Assembly (NCBI GenBank): GCA_956465555.1
Contig: OY101117.1
Coordinates: forward strand, 1,426,001 to 1,490,000
Length of the DNA stretch: 64,000 bases
Direction of reading: 5' to 3'
From: Nitzschia sp. pyKryTriq1
Taxonomy: Eukaryota; Bacillariophyta; Bacillariophyceae; Bacillariales; Bacillariaceae
Shown here: positions 42,819 through 54,139 of the stretch, in pieces
Numbering within the stretch: the stretch's first letter is position 1
Layout: each line of letters opens with the position of its first letter
Made by a program: the position numbers and the translations under genes
Notes under the pieces: model-generated
The model's input: the letters and a program-made list of their open reading frames with translations, nothing else
What the model was told of the DNA's origin: nothing
The model's database searches: none

Positions 42819-43846
42819 ATGAGACATCATTTCACGGTTAGTTGCATTGCGCTTGGCTTTTGTGGACTAGCCAGTGCTTTTACTGCACCGAGGCTTGCCC
42901 TTGTCCGCCCTCGCACTCCTGCATACGCCACAAACTACGAATTCGCCCTACTGTTTGATTGCGATGGAGTCATTTTGGAAACTGAAGAACTCCATCGACT
43001 TGCATACAATGCTGCATTCCAAGCTGCCGATTTAACGATTGATGGTCAACCAGTGGACTGGTCGGTGCAATACTACGATGTTCTGCAAAATACCGTTGGA
43101 GGGGGCAAACCCAAGATGTTCTTCCACTTTCGCAATACCACGGGGCAGTTCCCAATGGTCGGTGGCAAACCTGCTCCGTCCACAGCCGAGGAGCAGCAAG
43201 CGTTGATCGACGATCTTCAGGCGCACAAGACAGAAATATATCGTACTTTTATCGAAGAAAAGGCGGTTCCGCGCCCAGGTGTGATTGAGCTTATGGATGA
43301 AGCCCTCGCAGACCCACGAATTGCTGTTGGTGTGTGTTCAGCGAGTACTAAGGGGGCAGTCCAAAAAGTTTTGGCAGTCACCCTTGGAGAAGAACGTCAA
43401 AGCAAGCTCGACGTATGCATCCTTGGCGACGACGTCTCGGAAAAGAAACCTAGTCCCATGATTTACAATGAGGCCAGGGAACGAATTGGTATTGATAAGG
43501 ATCGATGCGTTGTCGTGGAGGACAGCATGGTAGGCCTTCGAGCTGCTAAGGCAGCGGTAAGTAGTTCGAAACGAGACTTCGTGGTGAAACTATCTCTGAA
43601 TTTCGACGACTAATCGAAGTATCTCTTTTCTATTGTATACAGGGAATGAAGTGCATTATCACCTACACTGCGAGCACGGAAGGCGAGGATTTCTATGGCG
43701 AGGGAGCTGATGCTAAAGTCCCAGAGCTGGGTAGCCGAAAGGTCACTTTGGATAGCATTTTTGGTCCACTGAGAACAGATGGCCTCAAGGCAGAACTCCT
43801 TGCGGGGATCAAGGATCCGGTCATGTCGCCAGTTTCTGAGTCGTAA
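42819..43846 (+). CDS. Plastid CbbY-like HAD phosphatase
   Basis: Exons 42819..43556 and 43643..43846, phase 0, give 313 residues. The signal peptide ends LASAFTAPRLALVRP, a textbook ASAFxP plastid motif. The HAD core has motif I ALLFDCDGVILETEELHRLA, motif II VGVCSAS, and motif IV CVVVEDSMVGLRAAKAA. The 'DCDGV...TEELH' start and long cap with RNTTGQFP resemble CbbY, the plastid phosphatase that removes xylulose-1,5-bisphosphate, an inhibitor of RuBisCO. That activity is a family-based prediction. Exon 2 finishes the protein with GMKCIITYTAST and ends at SPVSES. Confidence 0.87.
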
Positions 43847-44049
43847 AAGTATGTTTATTTTTATTTTGTCTACATTGCGTAACTCTAGCTTATAAAATCA
43901 GTGGTTTACTGCTATGATGTTTGTATGTCGGTAATTTCCACATGGTGATTCGAGAAAGCGGAGAGAGTTGTGGCCTGAATCCACTCCTCTTGTTTTGGTG
44001 GCCTGTAGGGATCGGTGGGGCTATCCCTTTGATGAAAGACTGAAAGATC

Positions 44050-44898
44050 CTATTTATTCCCAACAAGGCCGAGATCAACCAGGATGGCAAAGGCTTTCTC
44101 TCCAACATCATCAATGGCAGCATATTTGGCGGCAAGCTTTTCTGCGATTTTGGGCGACTTTGGCTGGGACAGACTTGACATTTCTGCCTCTTCTTTTGCT
44201 TTTGCCTCGAGACGAGCTCTTTCCTCGGCTTCCGCTTTTGCCATTTCCTCAGCTTCTGCCTTTGCTTTCGCTTCGGCTTCTAGTCGGCGAGCCTTTTCTT
44301 CGGCTTTTGCCTTTGTCTTCGCTTCAGCTTCTAGTCGGCGAGCCGTTTCCTCAGCTTCCGCCTTTGTCTTCGCTTCGGCTTCTAGTCTGCGAGCTGTTTC
44401 CTCTGCTTCTGCCTTTGCCTTCGCTTCGGCTTCTAGTCTGCGAGCTGTTTCCTCTGCTTCTGCCTTTGCCTTCGCTTCAGCTACTAGTTGTTGACGGGCC
44501 TTATCCTCGGCCTCGGACTTGGCCTGTTCTTCTGCTACTAGGCGAGCCTTTTCGTCAGCTTTCACTTTGGCCTCTGCTTCGTGAAGAGCCTTTCCTTCGC
44601 TCTCTCTTGGGGCAGCTTTGGTAGCAGATGATGGGATATCCACCACTGCTACAGGCCCTGGCATTGAAGATTTCGGAGTCTCGTCCAGCACAATTCCGGG
44701 ATTCTCCAAGATCGCAGCCATGGAAGGTTTGCTTCCTTCCGTCTTGTTCTTCTTCTTTTTCTTCTTTGCCATCTGTAGCTGGTGGCTCGAAACGTCATGT
44801 TGCACAGTGTGGGGTGAAATTACAATGGGGATAAAGCCCACAGTGGCTTCCGCCAGGAGTGACAACAGAATGGCAATTCGTGTGATAGGAAACAACAT
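44050..44898 (-). CDS. Repetitive coiled-coil protein with plastid-like leader
   Basis: 282 residues from the ATG at 44898. The leader MLFPITRIAILLSLLAEATV is a signal peptide followed by GFIP, a possible plastid motif. A Lys run (KKKKKK) follows, then at about residues 105-230 a strongly repetitive Ala/Glu/Lys/Arg region with a 16-residue unit (AKAKAEAEETARRLEAE) repeated four to five times, predicting a long single helix or coiled coil. The end (KIAEKLAAKYAAIDDVGEKA) is a separate helix. The encoding DNA (about 44220-44500) is a minisatellite with roughly 48-base periodicity, so length may vary between alleles. Function is unknown. Confidence 0.7.
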   Translation of the reverse strand: MLFPITRIAILLSLLAEATVGFIPIVISPHTVQHDVSSHQLQMAKKKKKKNKTEGSKPSMAAILENPGIVLDETPKSSMPGPVAVVDIPSSATKAAPRESEGKALHEAEAKVKADEKARLVAEEQAKSEAEDKARQQLVAEAKAKAEAEETARRLEAEAKAKAEAEETARRLEAEAKTKAEAEETARRLEAEAKTKAKAEEKARRLEAEAKAKAEAEEMAKAEAEERARLEAKAKEEAEMSSLSQPKSPKIAEKLAAKYAAIDDVGEKAFAILVDLGLVGNK

Positions 44899-45417
44899 GG
44901 TCTCACTTTTCTCAATATTTTTCTCAATTATATTGATTACAGCTGGTTCCGAGTTCCGAAATAATGTGGATGATTGATGAAGGGCTCTCAAGGCTGAAGG
45001 GCTCCTTCTCTCCTCTCTCTCTCTCTCTCTCTACCCCCGGTAGCTAATACCGGTGTGTACTGTACAGAAGATGCTTTGGTGTCGGTGGAATTGATAAGAG
45101 AAGATTTTGATTGCGAACATCATCTCCATCCATCAATCACTTCTTGACGTCATCATCGGTGGCATGTGGCGTGGCATGATGTCTTTCGTCTTGCTCTGAT
45201 TGGTCGGAAGCTGGTCACTATTTCGGGGAACGGATGGATGGTACTCACTTTCCCTCTTTCGTGAAGAAGTGTCCCCCAAATAATTTTCCAGAAGATCCCC
45301 ACACATCACGCATCGCAGCGACGACGGCGCCTTACTCCTTTTCCTTTATTGTCCTGCCTACTTCTACTACACTCCCTCTCTCTATCAAAGAGTAACATTC
45401 GTCAATTCATTTCGATC
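44899..45417. other. Intergenic region with (CT)n tract
   Basis: Divergent promoter between the coiled-coil and four-helix genes. It includes a (CT)n run at 45012-45032 and a TACCGGT word near 45047. Confidence 0.35.
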
Positions 45418-45828
45418 ATGGGTCTATTGAAACATATCTTACTTCCTGGTTTCGGGCTGGTTCACGCAGCTTCGGCAGCGGCCTGCTTCGATCTCAAGAA
45501 CTGGGCGTCCATGGTTGGTCTCCCGGACGGGGACGTCAACGAAGACGATAAAAAGTCGGTCCGTCAAAACCATATGCTCGGTTGTCTCCGTGGCTTTAAC
45601 CTGGCTATGATGGGGCTGTGTGGAATGGGCATTTTCAAGGAATCCGCCCACTTTAGGGCTCAAATCATTCTCGCCGAGGCCGCACTCTTCTCGACGATCG
45701 CCTTGGATGCCTTCCGCCTTGGCGGACTGAATTACGTGGTTCCTGGTGTGCACGCCTTGGTCGCTTTGGGAGGATTCATCATCAATTCGATGGAACCAGG
45801 AATCTTCACCAAAGACAAGAACGCCTAA
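45418..45828 (+). CDS. Small four-helix membrane protein of unknown function
   Basis: 136 residues from the ATG at 45418 (MGLLKHILLPGFGLVHAASA); the longer frame upstream starts with a non-ATG codon. Hydrophobic segments lie at about 4-22, 58-75, 82-98 and 105-122, with the conserved-looking loop DVNEDDKKSVRQNHMLGCLR between the first two. The C-terminus is polar (KDKNA). The layout resembles small four-helix membrane proteins found in algae; no function is known to me. Confidence 0.7.
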   Translation: MGLLKHILLPGFGLVHAASAAACFDLKNWASMVGLPDGDVNEDDKKSVRQNHMLGCLRGFNLAMMGLCGMGIFKESAHFRAQIILAEAALFSTIALDAFRLGGLNYVVPGVHALVALGGFIINSMEPGIFTKDKNA

Positions 45829-46137
45829 GAAGATATCAGTATGGCTCCTGTCTTTGGAATAATCGATCCTGAGAGCCGTGTGTGGCTGATGAGAGGAGTG
45901 ATGATCGCATTCGGGAGTGGGGAACGCAAGCATCGCATCGAATTTTTGAACAGCCACTAGAATGATGGAAGTCTTGTTGAGAAAGCCAAAACATAATTGA
46001 TTAATTTTTAATGTGGCAATAAATTTATGAATACTGACTCTCCGTATACTAGCTGCCGGTCCGATTACTGTACGAGTTCATTTACAGTATATGACTACAG
46101 TCAGTGGGTGCTCTGAGATAGCTCGGCGTTACCTAGT
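45829..46137. other. Short intergenic stretch
   Basis: 3' flanks of two convergent genes. An AATAAA-like polyadenylation word lies near 46018. Nothing else was seen. Confidence 0.3.
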
Positions 46138-47425
46138 CTACATTTCCAGCGTGGCTGTATACTGGGTAATCGCCAATATTGAAACAATTCCTCCCATGAG
46201 TGCAAAAAACTTTTTCCATTTGTGTTGCGAATCTTCCCATTCTTCCGGTATCACTTCGGTAGCACCAACATAAACAAAGGTTCCCGCTACAATAGCAACC
46301 ATAATGGAATCGACGATCGGAGCCGCAAACTCATTGACTGCCATCCCCAAGGCTACGCCGACTGGGCCCATGGCACTAAATACAGATAGATAGCGAAGAA
46401 TTTGGCTTTTTGGCATTCCTGACTTCAAAAAGGCAACGAGGAGGGCAATCGATTCGGCAGGCTGGGGAAGGAGGGGTTCAACATGAGAAAGACACCTGAA
46501 TCAATCGAACGAGCATTATTCTTTGACATACCTGATGTAAGGCGATGGATAGTGTTAGAATAGCCGAATCCTTGAACGAGCTTGCGAGACCTAGTGCTGC
46601 CATCTCCAGGACACTGTGCACCGCGAGTGCTCCCAAGAGAATGACAGCACTTCGACCACTCGATGCGGTACTCGAATCATCCGCATCACCGTTGACCTGT
46701 TTTTCATGCGCATGTTCCATTTCGTGCATAATTTCATGTGCATCAAAAGCGACCTTTTCCACAAAGAAAATCAACAAATACCCCGACAATACTAGCAAGT
46801 ATGGGGTGACTTCATTGTAGCCTTCAAACCCGTGAACACACTCGGGAATGAGGTGACCAAAGGCCAGAGAAAGAAAGACACCGCCCGAAAAGGCGTTGGC
46901 AAGAGATAGCGCCAATTTGTTTTCGCTGATCTTCTTGCTACGAAGTGGAATCAACCAGCATAGAACATTTAATGTCGTCAGAAAGGCCTGGAAAATCACT
47001 TTCCATCCATTCAATGGAATGTTGTAAGGCATGACTTTAGCCGCGGCTTCGGTCACAGCTTCTGTAACGCCACCTCCTCTACAAGCCTTGAGAGCCGATG
47101 TTGTACAGTGGCTGCAATCAAGACAGCAGTCAATCTTTCCACAACCGATTCGTCTCGTTAATTTTCCGAAAGAACGCCGAATCGGTGGCAACGCAGGTGC
47201 GGGCGCACACGTGTCGGATAATGATGATTCTTCCTTTATAGAAAGTCCCAAGGGTGTTTTTCTTTCTTCGAACCTTTCACTTGTGGTCGACGAAAGTTTG
47301 ACTGCATTAGAGACAGTGATGCTTTCCGCTATCAAAAGTAGACAAAGTGTCAACATCCCTTTGGTATGAAGAGGTGACAAGCGGCGTGAACGACGGTTGC
47401 ACCGCGAACGATGATGATTCGACAT
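46138..47425 (-). CDS. ZIP-family metal (zinc/iron) transporter
   Basis: Exons 47425..46532 and 46461..46138, phase 0, give 405 residues. A signal peptide (GMLTLCLLLIAESITVSNA) follows a basic stretch; the internal ATG at 47356 is an alternative start. A Cys-rich luminal segment (CGKIDCCLDCSHC) precedes the transmembrane domain. TM2-3 reads ANAFSGGVFLSLAFGHLIPE, then a His-rich loop (AHEIMHEMEHAHEK) and TM4 AVHSVLEMAALGL. TM5 starts HQPAESIALLVAF, where HQPAE spans the splice and supplies the metal-binding His and Glu. ZIPs import zinc, iron or manganese into the cytosol. The His-rich loop and Cys cluster suggest metal sensing. Confidence 0.85.
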
Positions 47426-48469
47426 GCGGTCGGTACTGGTACTAGCTAGTAGAGGGTAGAGGGTGGAGAGCGAGTGTTTTCGATCAGTTGTTGAAAAGAA
47501 AACTGTACCGGTACGATATGAGAGTATGTAATCTGTGTGCCAACAGGTGTGTTGGAGCGGTCTCTCTTTTAGAGAGGCGGGTAGTGTAGAGACTACAGCA
47601 CCGATTACAGAGAGCGCTTGGAGGGATACAAAAGCCAAAGGCCAAAACCATGAAGATGCTGATGCGATGATGACACGGTAGACTACGTTGTACACAATTG
47701 CAAGTGCCAGTGCGAGTGCCAGGTACGTACAGTACCGGTATCAGTTGTGGTACTCTATGCCCGTACCAGGTTGTATTTACCCCTGACCGGTACAGAATTC
47801 GTAGTAAGCACCGATGAGCACGCACTCTTTGGCTATCGGCTGATGTACAGACGCGAGCGTCCGTCCGTCGCCCATTTGGGGGACGGGCCCGCACTGCTGT
47901 TGACAGCCGTGTCCCCATAAAGATCCCCCAAAGATACCCCCGGTCTGTACGTCAGCCGATAGCTAAAGAGTGGATGAGCACGTGTGCGTCGGTCGAAGCC
48001 TAACTTCCTTCTAACGGAACATTGTGCTCACGTATGTAGGTTCAGTACTGCCGGTATGTGGATTCGAAACGGTCGGCAGTCGATCGTTTCTGCTTTCGCT
48101 GAGCAGGGATACTTGTACCGGGTACTGTACATAGTAGATTGTACTGTACATAGTAGACAGAACCGGTAGTAATTGTACTACATACCGGTAGACGTAGTTT
48201 GTGTTGTGTGTGTTCGTCATTTCCATTGTGCCTGCCCATGGACAAAACAACGACTCTATCACTATCACCATTTCTTGAAAGAAGCGGTCACAGAGAGAGG
48301 GGTGTTAGTATTGCGAAGATCAGCTAGTATTGTTATCATTAGTCGGCCCCTACTCCAATTTGTCCAATTCCGAACAGTTAAAATAATTCCCAAAACACAT
48401 TAACAGCCCGAGACAACTCCAAGATTCTCAACTGCCAAACAAACAAGCCAACAAACCAACAAAGAAGAC
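47426..48469. promoter_or_regulatory. Divergent intergenic region with MITE
   Basis: About 1 kb upstream of both the ZIP gene and the large membrane-anchored protein gene. Contains TACCGGTA words at 47504, 47731 and 48184, and the MITE at 47823-47972. Confidence 0.4.
47823..47972. mobile_element. Intact 150-bp Mutator-like MITE
   Basis: Terminal inverted repeats at 47823-47852 and 47943-47972 match at 28 of 30 positions (both read CACTCTTT inward, then GCTATCGGCTGA). The 10-bp direct repeat GATGAGCACG flanks both ends exactly (47813-47822 and 47973-47982). A 9-11 bp target duplication and short TIRs are typical of Mutator (MULE) derived MITEs. The interior is G/C-rich and non-coding. The perfect duplication and near-perfect TIRs indicate a recent insertion. 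Confidence 0.85.
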
Positions 48470-51400
48470 ATGAACGGAAAGAAATCTTCCAGCAAGAAGG
48501 CGACGAGACGAGGACAATTCGAGATTTCATCGACCCCTTCGCCCCAGGGAAATATTAATAATAATATTAATTCGTCTTCCAAGCGCAAGGGGCTCCAGCG
48601 GCGATCGACAATGGTGGATGGTGGCAATGCGTCTTCACTGATGCAATCCTTTCGAGAAGTACTAGAGGATCTTGATAATCTTGAGAGGCCAGGACGAGAG
48701 TACTTGTACTCGGACGAGCTGGGAGCTCAGATATCTGATATCCTCAACATGAGTCCTTACTTTCGAATGCCGTTGCATCTAGGCCTTGAAGAAGGCGAGG
48801 AGGAAGGTGAATATCTGACGTTGCAACCAGTGTTAAGCTCCCAAAATTTGCGATGGTTGAAGAGGCAGTGTGCGAACATTGTCGCTGGAGTTTTATCACT
48901 GAAAATTTCTGAGGCTCGAAATGGGATACCAAGGCTTTGGAAGTATCTATTTTGGAACAAAAAGTCTTTTATGGGTGCGCTAACCACGTTCCTCGGTCTA
49001 GGATTCTTGAGTATTGTTGCTGGTTCGATCGCGAGCACCTTTGCCTGCATATGGACGCTTCGGTTCGTCTGGGTGCTATCCATGGTGACCGTAGCCCTGC
49101 TGGTGGATTTGAATGAGCTGAGACAACTTTTGCCCAAGCCAGTAAAAGCATTTCTTGACGGCGTCATGCCGGGCGCTGTTTGGTTCGACAATCATATATT
49201 ATTGGGTGAGCGGTTTAGAGGCCGTGAATGGAACAAACGAGATTTTGAGTGGGGAGACAGCAAAGGAGCCCCGAGCTTTGAGAAGTATCTTTGGAGTCTA
49301 CCACCCCCAACAAGCAATGACAATGAGGGCAGGACAGTGTGCAATGAGTGGAGTAACGATACTACCAAGCACGTTGAAGCGATTGATTTCTGTCATGACA
49401 TGCTGCGAGAGGCATTCATTAGAAGACAGTATGCAAAACTTCGAAAGGCTGTCTTTAAGCGGAAAGCAACTAATTCCTTGGAAAGTCTACAAGATAGTGT
49501 TCAGGACGACGAACATCCTCCACAGGCACACGATTTCAAAAGATCTTCGTCGGAACCCACTCGACTCGAGCTCGAGAAAGGAGAGCCTTTGACATTGGAA
49601 TCGCTTCTCAACGCAGATGAGAATTTTGACGAGTTTAGCAAGAATAGTGGTCAGTCACGTGCTATTATTAAGGATGTCGATCTTTCTGCGTTGGATGGCA
49701 TTTTGGAGGGCGACGGTGACTCTTCTGTTTCCACAGATACGGGATCGCTACACACAGATTGTTCTCAAGGTACCGCTTCCGAGAGTACAACTGATTTGAA
49801 CTGGATGGACGTCGGGGCCGAGATTGGAATGAAGCTTCTTGGATCTGCTGCCGTGCAGAAAGCCATGACATCCCAAGATACAGCAGAGCGTATAACGAAC
49901 ATTCGAGAAAAGGTGGAGAATCAGCTTTCCAAGAAAAAGGGGAGAGATAATTTGCCAACAAATGAAGGAATCTTCCGGGGGCAGTCCAGAGTAAAGGACA
50001 AAATCGGTGCTCCAGCCCTCCCTCCTGTCCACTCGATGTGGACTTCGGCTTCTTCAGCTGCTCAGAATGTTCCGATTTCACCGTCCAATACAATCGATTC
50101 GGACGTTCACGGAGAGCCCATGTCGCGCAATGTTCAAATCATCGAAGAGATTGATTTGGGAGACCTCAAACCACGACAAAAGCCATTCACGTTGAACCCT
50201 CGTTCGACCCTACCGAGCAAGGAGGCATTGACAAGAAGCAAGGAGGGTCAAGCTGACTCAAAATTCTCGCCCTCCAGAGGAACGCAAGCTTCTTCTTCCC
50301 TCAGTTCCGGGCAGAATGGGGCATCCAACGTTGGCTCTATTGACCTAGTACCGGAGAAAAAGCACCCCAGTACACCAGAGTCTCTTAGGAAAACGAACCG
50401 GCGGTCACTCCTAATGCCGGGTGTCAAGATTGTTGTTCCGCTCTTCCCATACCAACCAAACTGCAAGCCTTGCAAAAAATTTCACAATCTTCAATTCCAA
50501 ATGGCAACTGTAGTGTCAAGCAAGCGGCTTTCACTTTTTAGAAAGAACGAGCTTCCACCTCCGGGGAAACGAGGTACGAACTGCCTTTCCATCACTGTGC
50601 AACTTGACAAGTCCTTTCTTCGGGATGGCAAATTTGCAGAGATGACATTTCGAGTGATGGATGACTGGCCTGATCGCTACATGCCAAAACATTCAAAGTT
50701 GCCTTTGGGTTCTTGTGTCGCGACTTCCTTCGGACTTGGAGTCTTAGTTGGATGGCGGGTAGAAGATGACTGTCACGTAGTGTCATCCCTGTGGCAGCGA
50801 AGAGGAGCCGGTAGCGCTTGCGCGTATCTGCAGCGCGATGCGATTCACAGCACCACGGATGCTGCTGTTGGTTTTGATGTGGAAACCTCGCTTGGTGGTG
50901 GGGAAGTAGTCGGCTATACCGGAGCCGGACGAGACTTTCGGTCTGGTCGCTACTTGGTGCTGATGGATGGAGAAGGCAAACATAAAGATCAAACCTTGGA
51001 ACTGAACAAGAGCGATATCATTTCTTGCAAGAGTGCGCGATTCATTCCAGTGGTCGAGCACTTGAAAGAAGCTGTAAAGTATCAGCTTCAAGTAGATAGC
51101 TACAACGATGCGATGATTCGAGGTGATGATGAATCGGATCCGTTCGAACCAATCAAAGGAAAAAATTGGCAAGCAGTGTCAAAGTATTCCGACATCTTGT
51201 GGAAAAGCTTTTTGCGTGCGACAGAAGAGGACGACGAATTTGACGAAGGAGTAAACGACTTTGTCGCATCGATGGTTAAGTTCTTCGATGGGTTGGATGC
51301 GCCCTCGAACAAGCACATCGACAGCATGGGAAATGATGCGACGAATATCGTCGTCACTACGACCGATAGTTCTCATTCTTACAAACCTGAGGTTACCGAT

Positions 51401-53999
51401 CCTGGTTTTTGGTTCATGAATGATATTTTTGGTCTATTTGCCGGGAAAGAACACGAGAAAGATGAAGACGAGCTGAATGTGAGCATCGAGGTCAGTGTCG
51501 AGGAGGATCGTCAAGAAAAGATTGCTCAAAAGAACTACGATCGAGTGTTTGGCGCTATCCGTACTTTGATGAGGACTGTCTCGATCGCTAGGGCAGGATG
51601 TGCAGATGAACCAGAGTTCAAACTGGCGCTGTCTCTGTGCTACGAATTCCTGATTTTCGTGAAAACGATCATGAAAGTCCAACAGAAGAATTTGTCTCCT
51701 CGATCGCTCAAGATTTGGCAGAGAGCCTTGAACGAAATCGTGTCTACTTTTGGACCCGTGAAGGAGCGCCTGGAGAAAATTGGGCAAGGCATTGCTGAAC
51801 GCATGGAAAAACAAGGACGACGAGCGAAAGTGAGGCTCCTTCGGTTTGTTGATGCGATTGTCCAGGATGACATTCTTCTCATGGCGATGGAACATGGGGA
51901 TTGGAATAAGTGTGGCGAGCAACTTGAATCTGCGTTGGTCAGGTCGAAAATTATCGACGAAGAAAGTCTTGAACACTGGCACCGGACAGCACAATTCATT
52001 TACAATCATTTTGCTAGCATTGCTGCAAAGAACAGCAATGCAGCAGCAGCTCGAAATAATGAGAAACTTGCACATGTCGCAATGGCAATTCAATGCATAG
52101 CTGCGCCTCGAAAGTCCTTACTCCGCCTTCTTGTGGAAGACTGGGTCCTCGACACCTTGGAGCGGGTTCTTGTCAGGGTCTTCGATAAAGAAGAAGTTGC
52201 CTCCCAGATGCTTGCTATCCACGCTTCTAATTTTCATACGCTGCGCCAATTCAGGATGCTAAAAGATTTCACCATCGCCGGCAAATTTTGGATGCCGCTC
52301 CTTGATGCGGCAGATGCCGAGTTCTCGTTCATGGTGTCCAAAATGCCTTCTGGCGCGCAAGAGTACTTGTTACCTGTTTCGAGTCTTTTCTCTCTGTGCA
52401 TAGTGCAATTTCATAAGATCAATGAGGGCGACTTGACGAAGGACTGGCTGGATTTTCTCCTGGAAGACGAAGCTGTGGAAATCATTCACGATATTGATAT
52501 GAAGTTAATTCTTGCGCTTGAGTCTTTCGCTCGTGATGTGAGGGATATGATGGTTGTCCTTCCGTACTACCCTAGGTGAGTGTCGACGAGGTATGGATGG
52601 ATGGAATCGCTAAACAGTCACTCAATCCAACCCATTCATTTTTGCTGTAGCATCGAGGATGACATTCTCAATCTTGTGGATGAGGTCGACATTGATGAAT
52701 TCTTGAAAGAGGCATCGGAAGCTGTAGAGAACCCAGAGAAGTTGTCAGAGTTCATTCGAGAGAAGTCGACAATTGCGATCGAAAGGTTCTTGGTAAGTTT
52801 GGATCGCTACAGTGCGAGCACTTTGTCATGAAAACTTGCTCCAGCGGTGCTAACGTATATTCTTGATATTTTAGGATTATCTTCCAAAAATGTCGATTCC
52901 CGTTGAAAAGCGCGACCTTGCCGATGGTTGGGTGCTCACTTGTCGAGGAGCCGACGGAGGTGATTTGACTCTAACGGATTTGTCTATCAAGAGGGAGAAC
53001 TTGACCTGTCAAGTTCTGGGCGGCGACACACTTTTCTTCCCCATGTTGGGTACCGAAGAGGACGAATGCGTATCAGTGATTTCTGAGCCAGTATCAACGG
53101 TAGTTGAACCGATTGAGCTTCTCCCAAACGAAGCGTCTGTGTTAGATCACATCCGCGTCATGCTACTCAATGCTCGTCAATATGGCTGTTGGGAGGAAGG
53201 CATAGGAGGGGTGAACCAGCCACCGTCCGATCGATATGTGGCGTCGGTCTTGCAAGGCCTCCCGGTGTCATCTGTTCTCAATTGTGGAATTGAGCTCTGG
53301 AGGAACTTGGAAATTGACGATGATGAGTTGCTGGAAATTGCAATCCGTGATGTTTCGTATCAAATTCAGCTACAAGCTGAGAGGGAAGAAAAGTCTGGGG
53401 AATACGAGAAAGAGTGCAAAGACGACCAGTCGACGCAAACTTATCGGCAGCCATCGTTCTCGAGGAACTCGGAGGTTTCGGAGCCATTTACCCATCGCTT
53501 TAACCCGAGAGTTGATCCATCAGTACTCTTCCTCGAGATACAGAAGTTGACATTCCATCTCGAGAAGTTCCTATTTCGCATCGAGAAGCACGAAAGTAGA
53601 CGCACCGTTTTTGATCCCGTCTTTGAGGGGAGCGGCAGTCTGATGGTTAGGAATGTATCAATCAAGCTCAGGGTTGAGTGTGTGAAGGAATACGTTGAGA
53701 AAAAGGGAAGAAAGTGGGCAGTCCCTCTACTTCAGATTCGCGAGCTGGATGTTCAGCTTGAGAAAGTCAAGCTCAAGGTCAAAGATACGGGAGCAGATTG
53801 GCTCCTCAATAAGGTTGTCAAAAGTTTTGAAGACAGCATCACGCAGATTCTTGCTACCAACTTGAATGAACAGATACGTGAACAAATGGACTTGGCACTG
53901 GAAAATTTGAACGGGTACTTTGCCGTGAATCCTGATCTTGTGCTAGGACTACTCGACATCACAATGGATGATCTCGAAGAAAAAGTCATTTGGGTGTGA
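48470..53999 (+). CDS. Giant membrane-anchored protein with possible TULIP lipid-binding end
   Basis: Exons 48470..52575, 52651..52792 and 52875..53999 give 1790 residues. The N-terminal region is basic and polar, then two adjacent hydrophobic helices at about 168-190 and 193-215 (GALTTFLGLGFLSIVAGSIA, then IWTLRFVWVLSMVTVALLVD) form a membrane hairpin. A long polar, disordered stretch (about 300-650) precedes globular regions: GVKIVVPLFPYQPNCKPCKK, CLSITVQLDKSFLRDG and YLVLMDGEGKHKDQTLELNK. The rest is helical, and the last ~170 residues (SIKLRVECVKEYVEK, then VQLEKVKLKVKDTGADWLLN) have the alternating beta/helix character of TULIP-type lipid-transfer proteins. That fold call is inference. 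Both introns have good GT-AG signals (CTGTAG, TTTTAG). Confidence 0.7.
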
Positions 54000-54139
54000 T
54001 TCAACAAAGTTGTAGCTAAAGGTAACACAATAGCGTACGGCTTGAACGTTGATATACAAGTGACTACTTTTACAGGGATTGAAATCTCGGATTCCGAATA
54101 TTGTGCGTGGGATTTCGGAATGCGGGAACTTCCACCGAT

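Noticed and set aside
44084-44624. Plus-strand Ala/Ser/Phe-rich and Leu-rich frames opposite the coiled-coil gene
   Set aside because: Antisense reading of the 48-base repeat; low-complexity composition fully explained by the minus-strand protein.
51434-52093. Minus-strand 219-residue frame inside the giant gene
   Set aside because: Cys/Phe/Leu-rich antisense shadow; the plus strand is a continuous 1369-codon exon.
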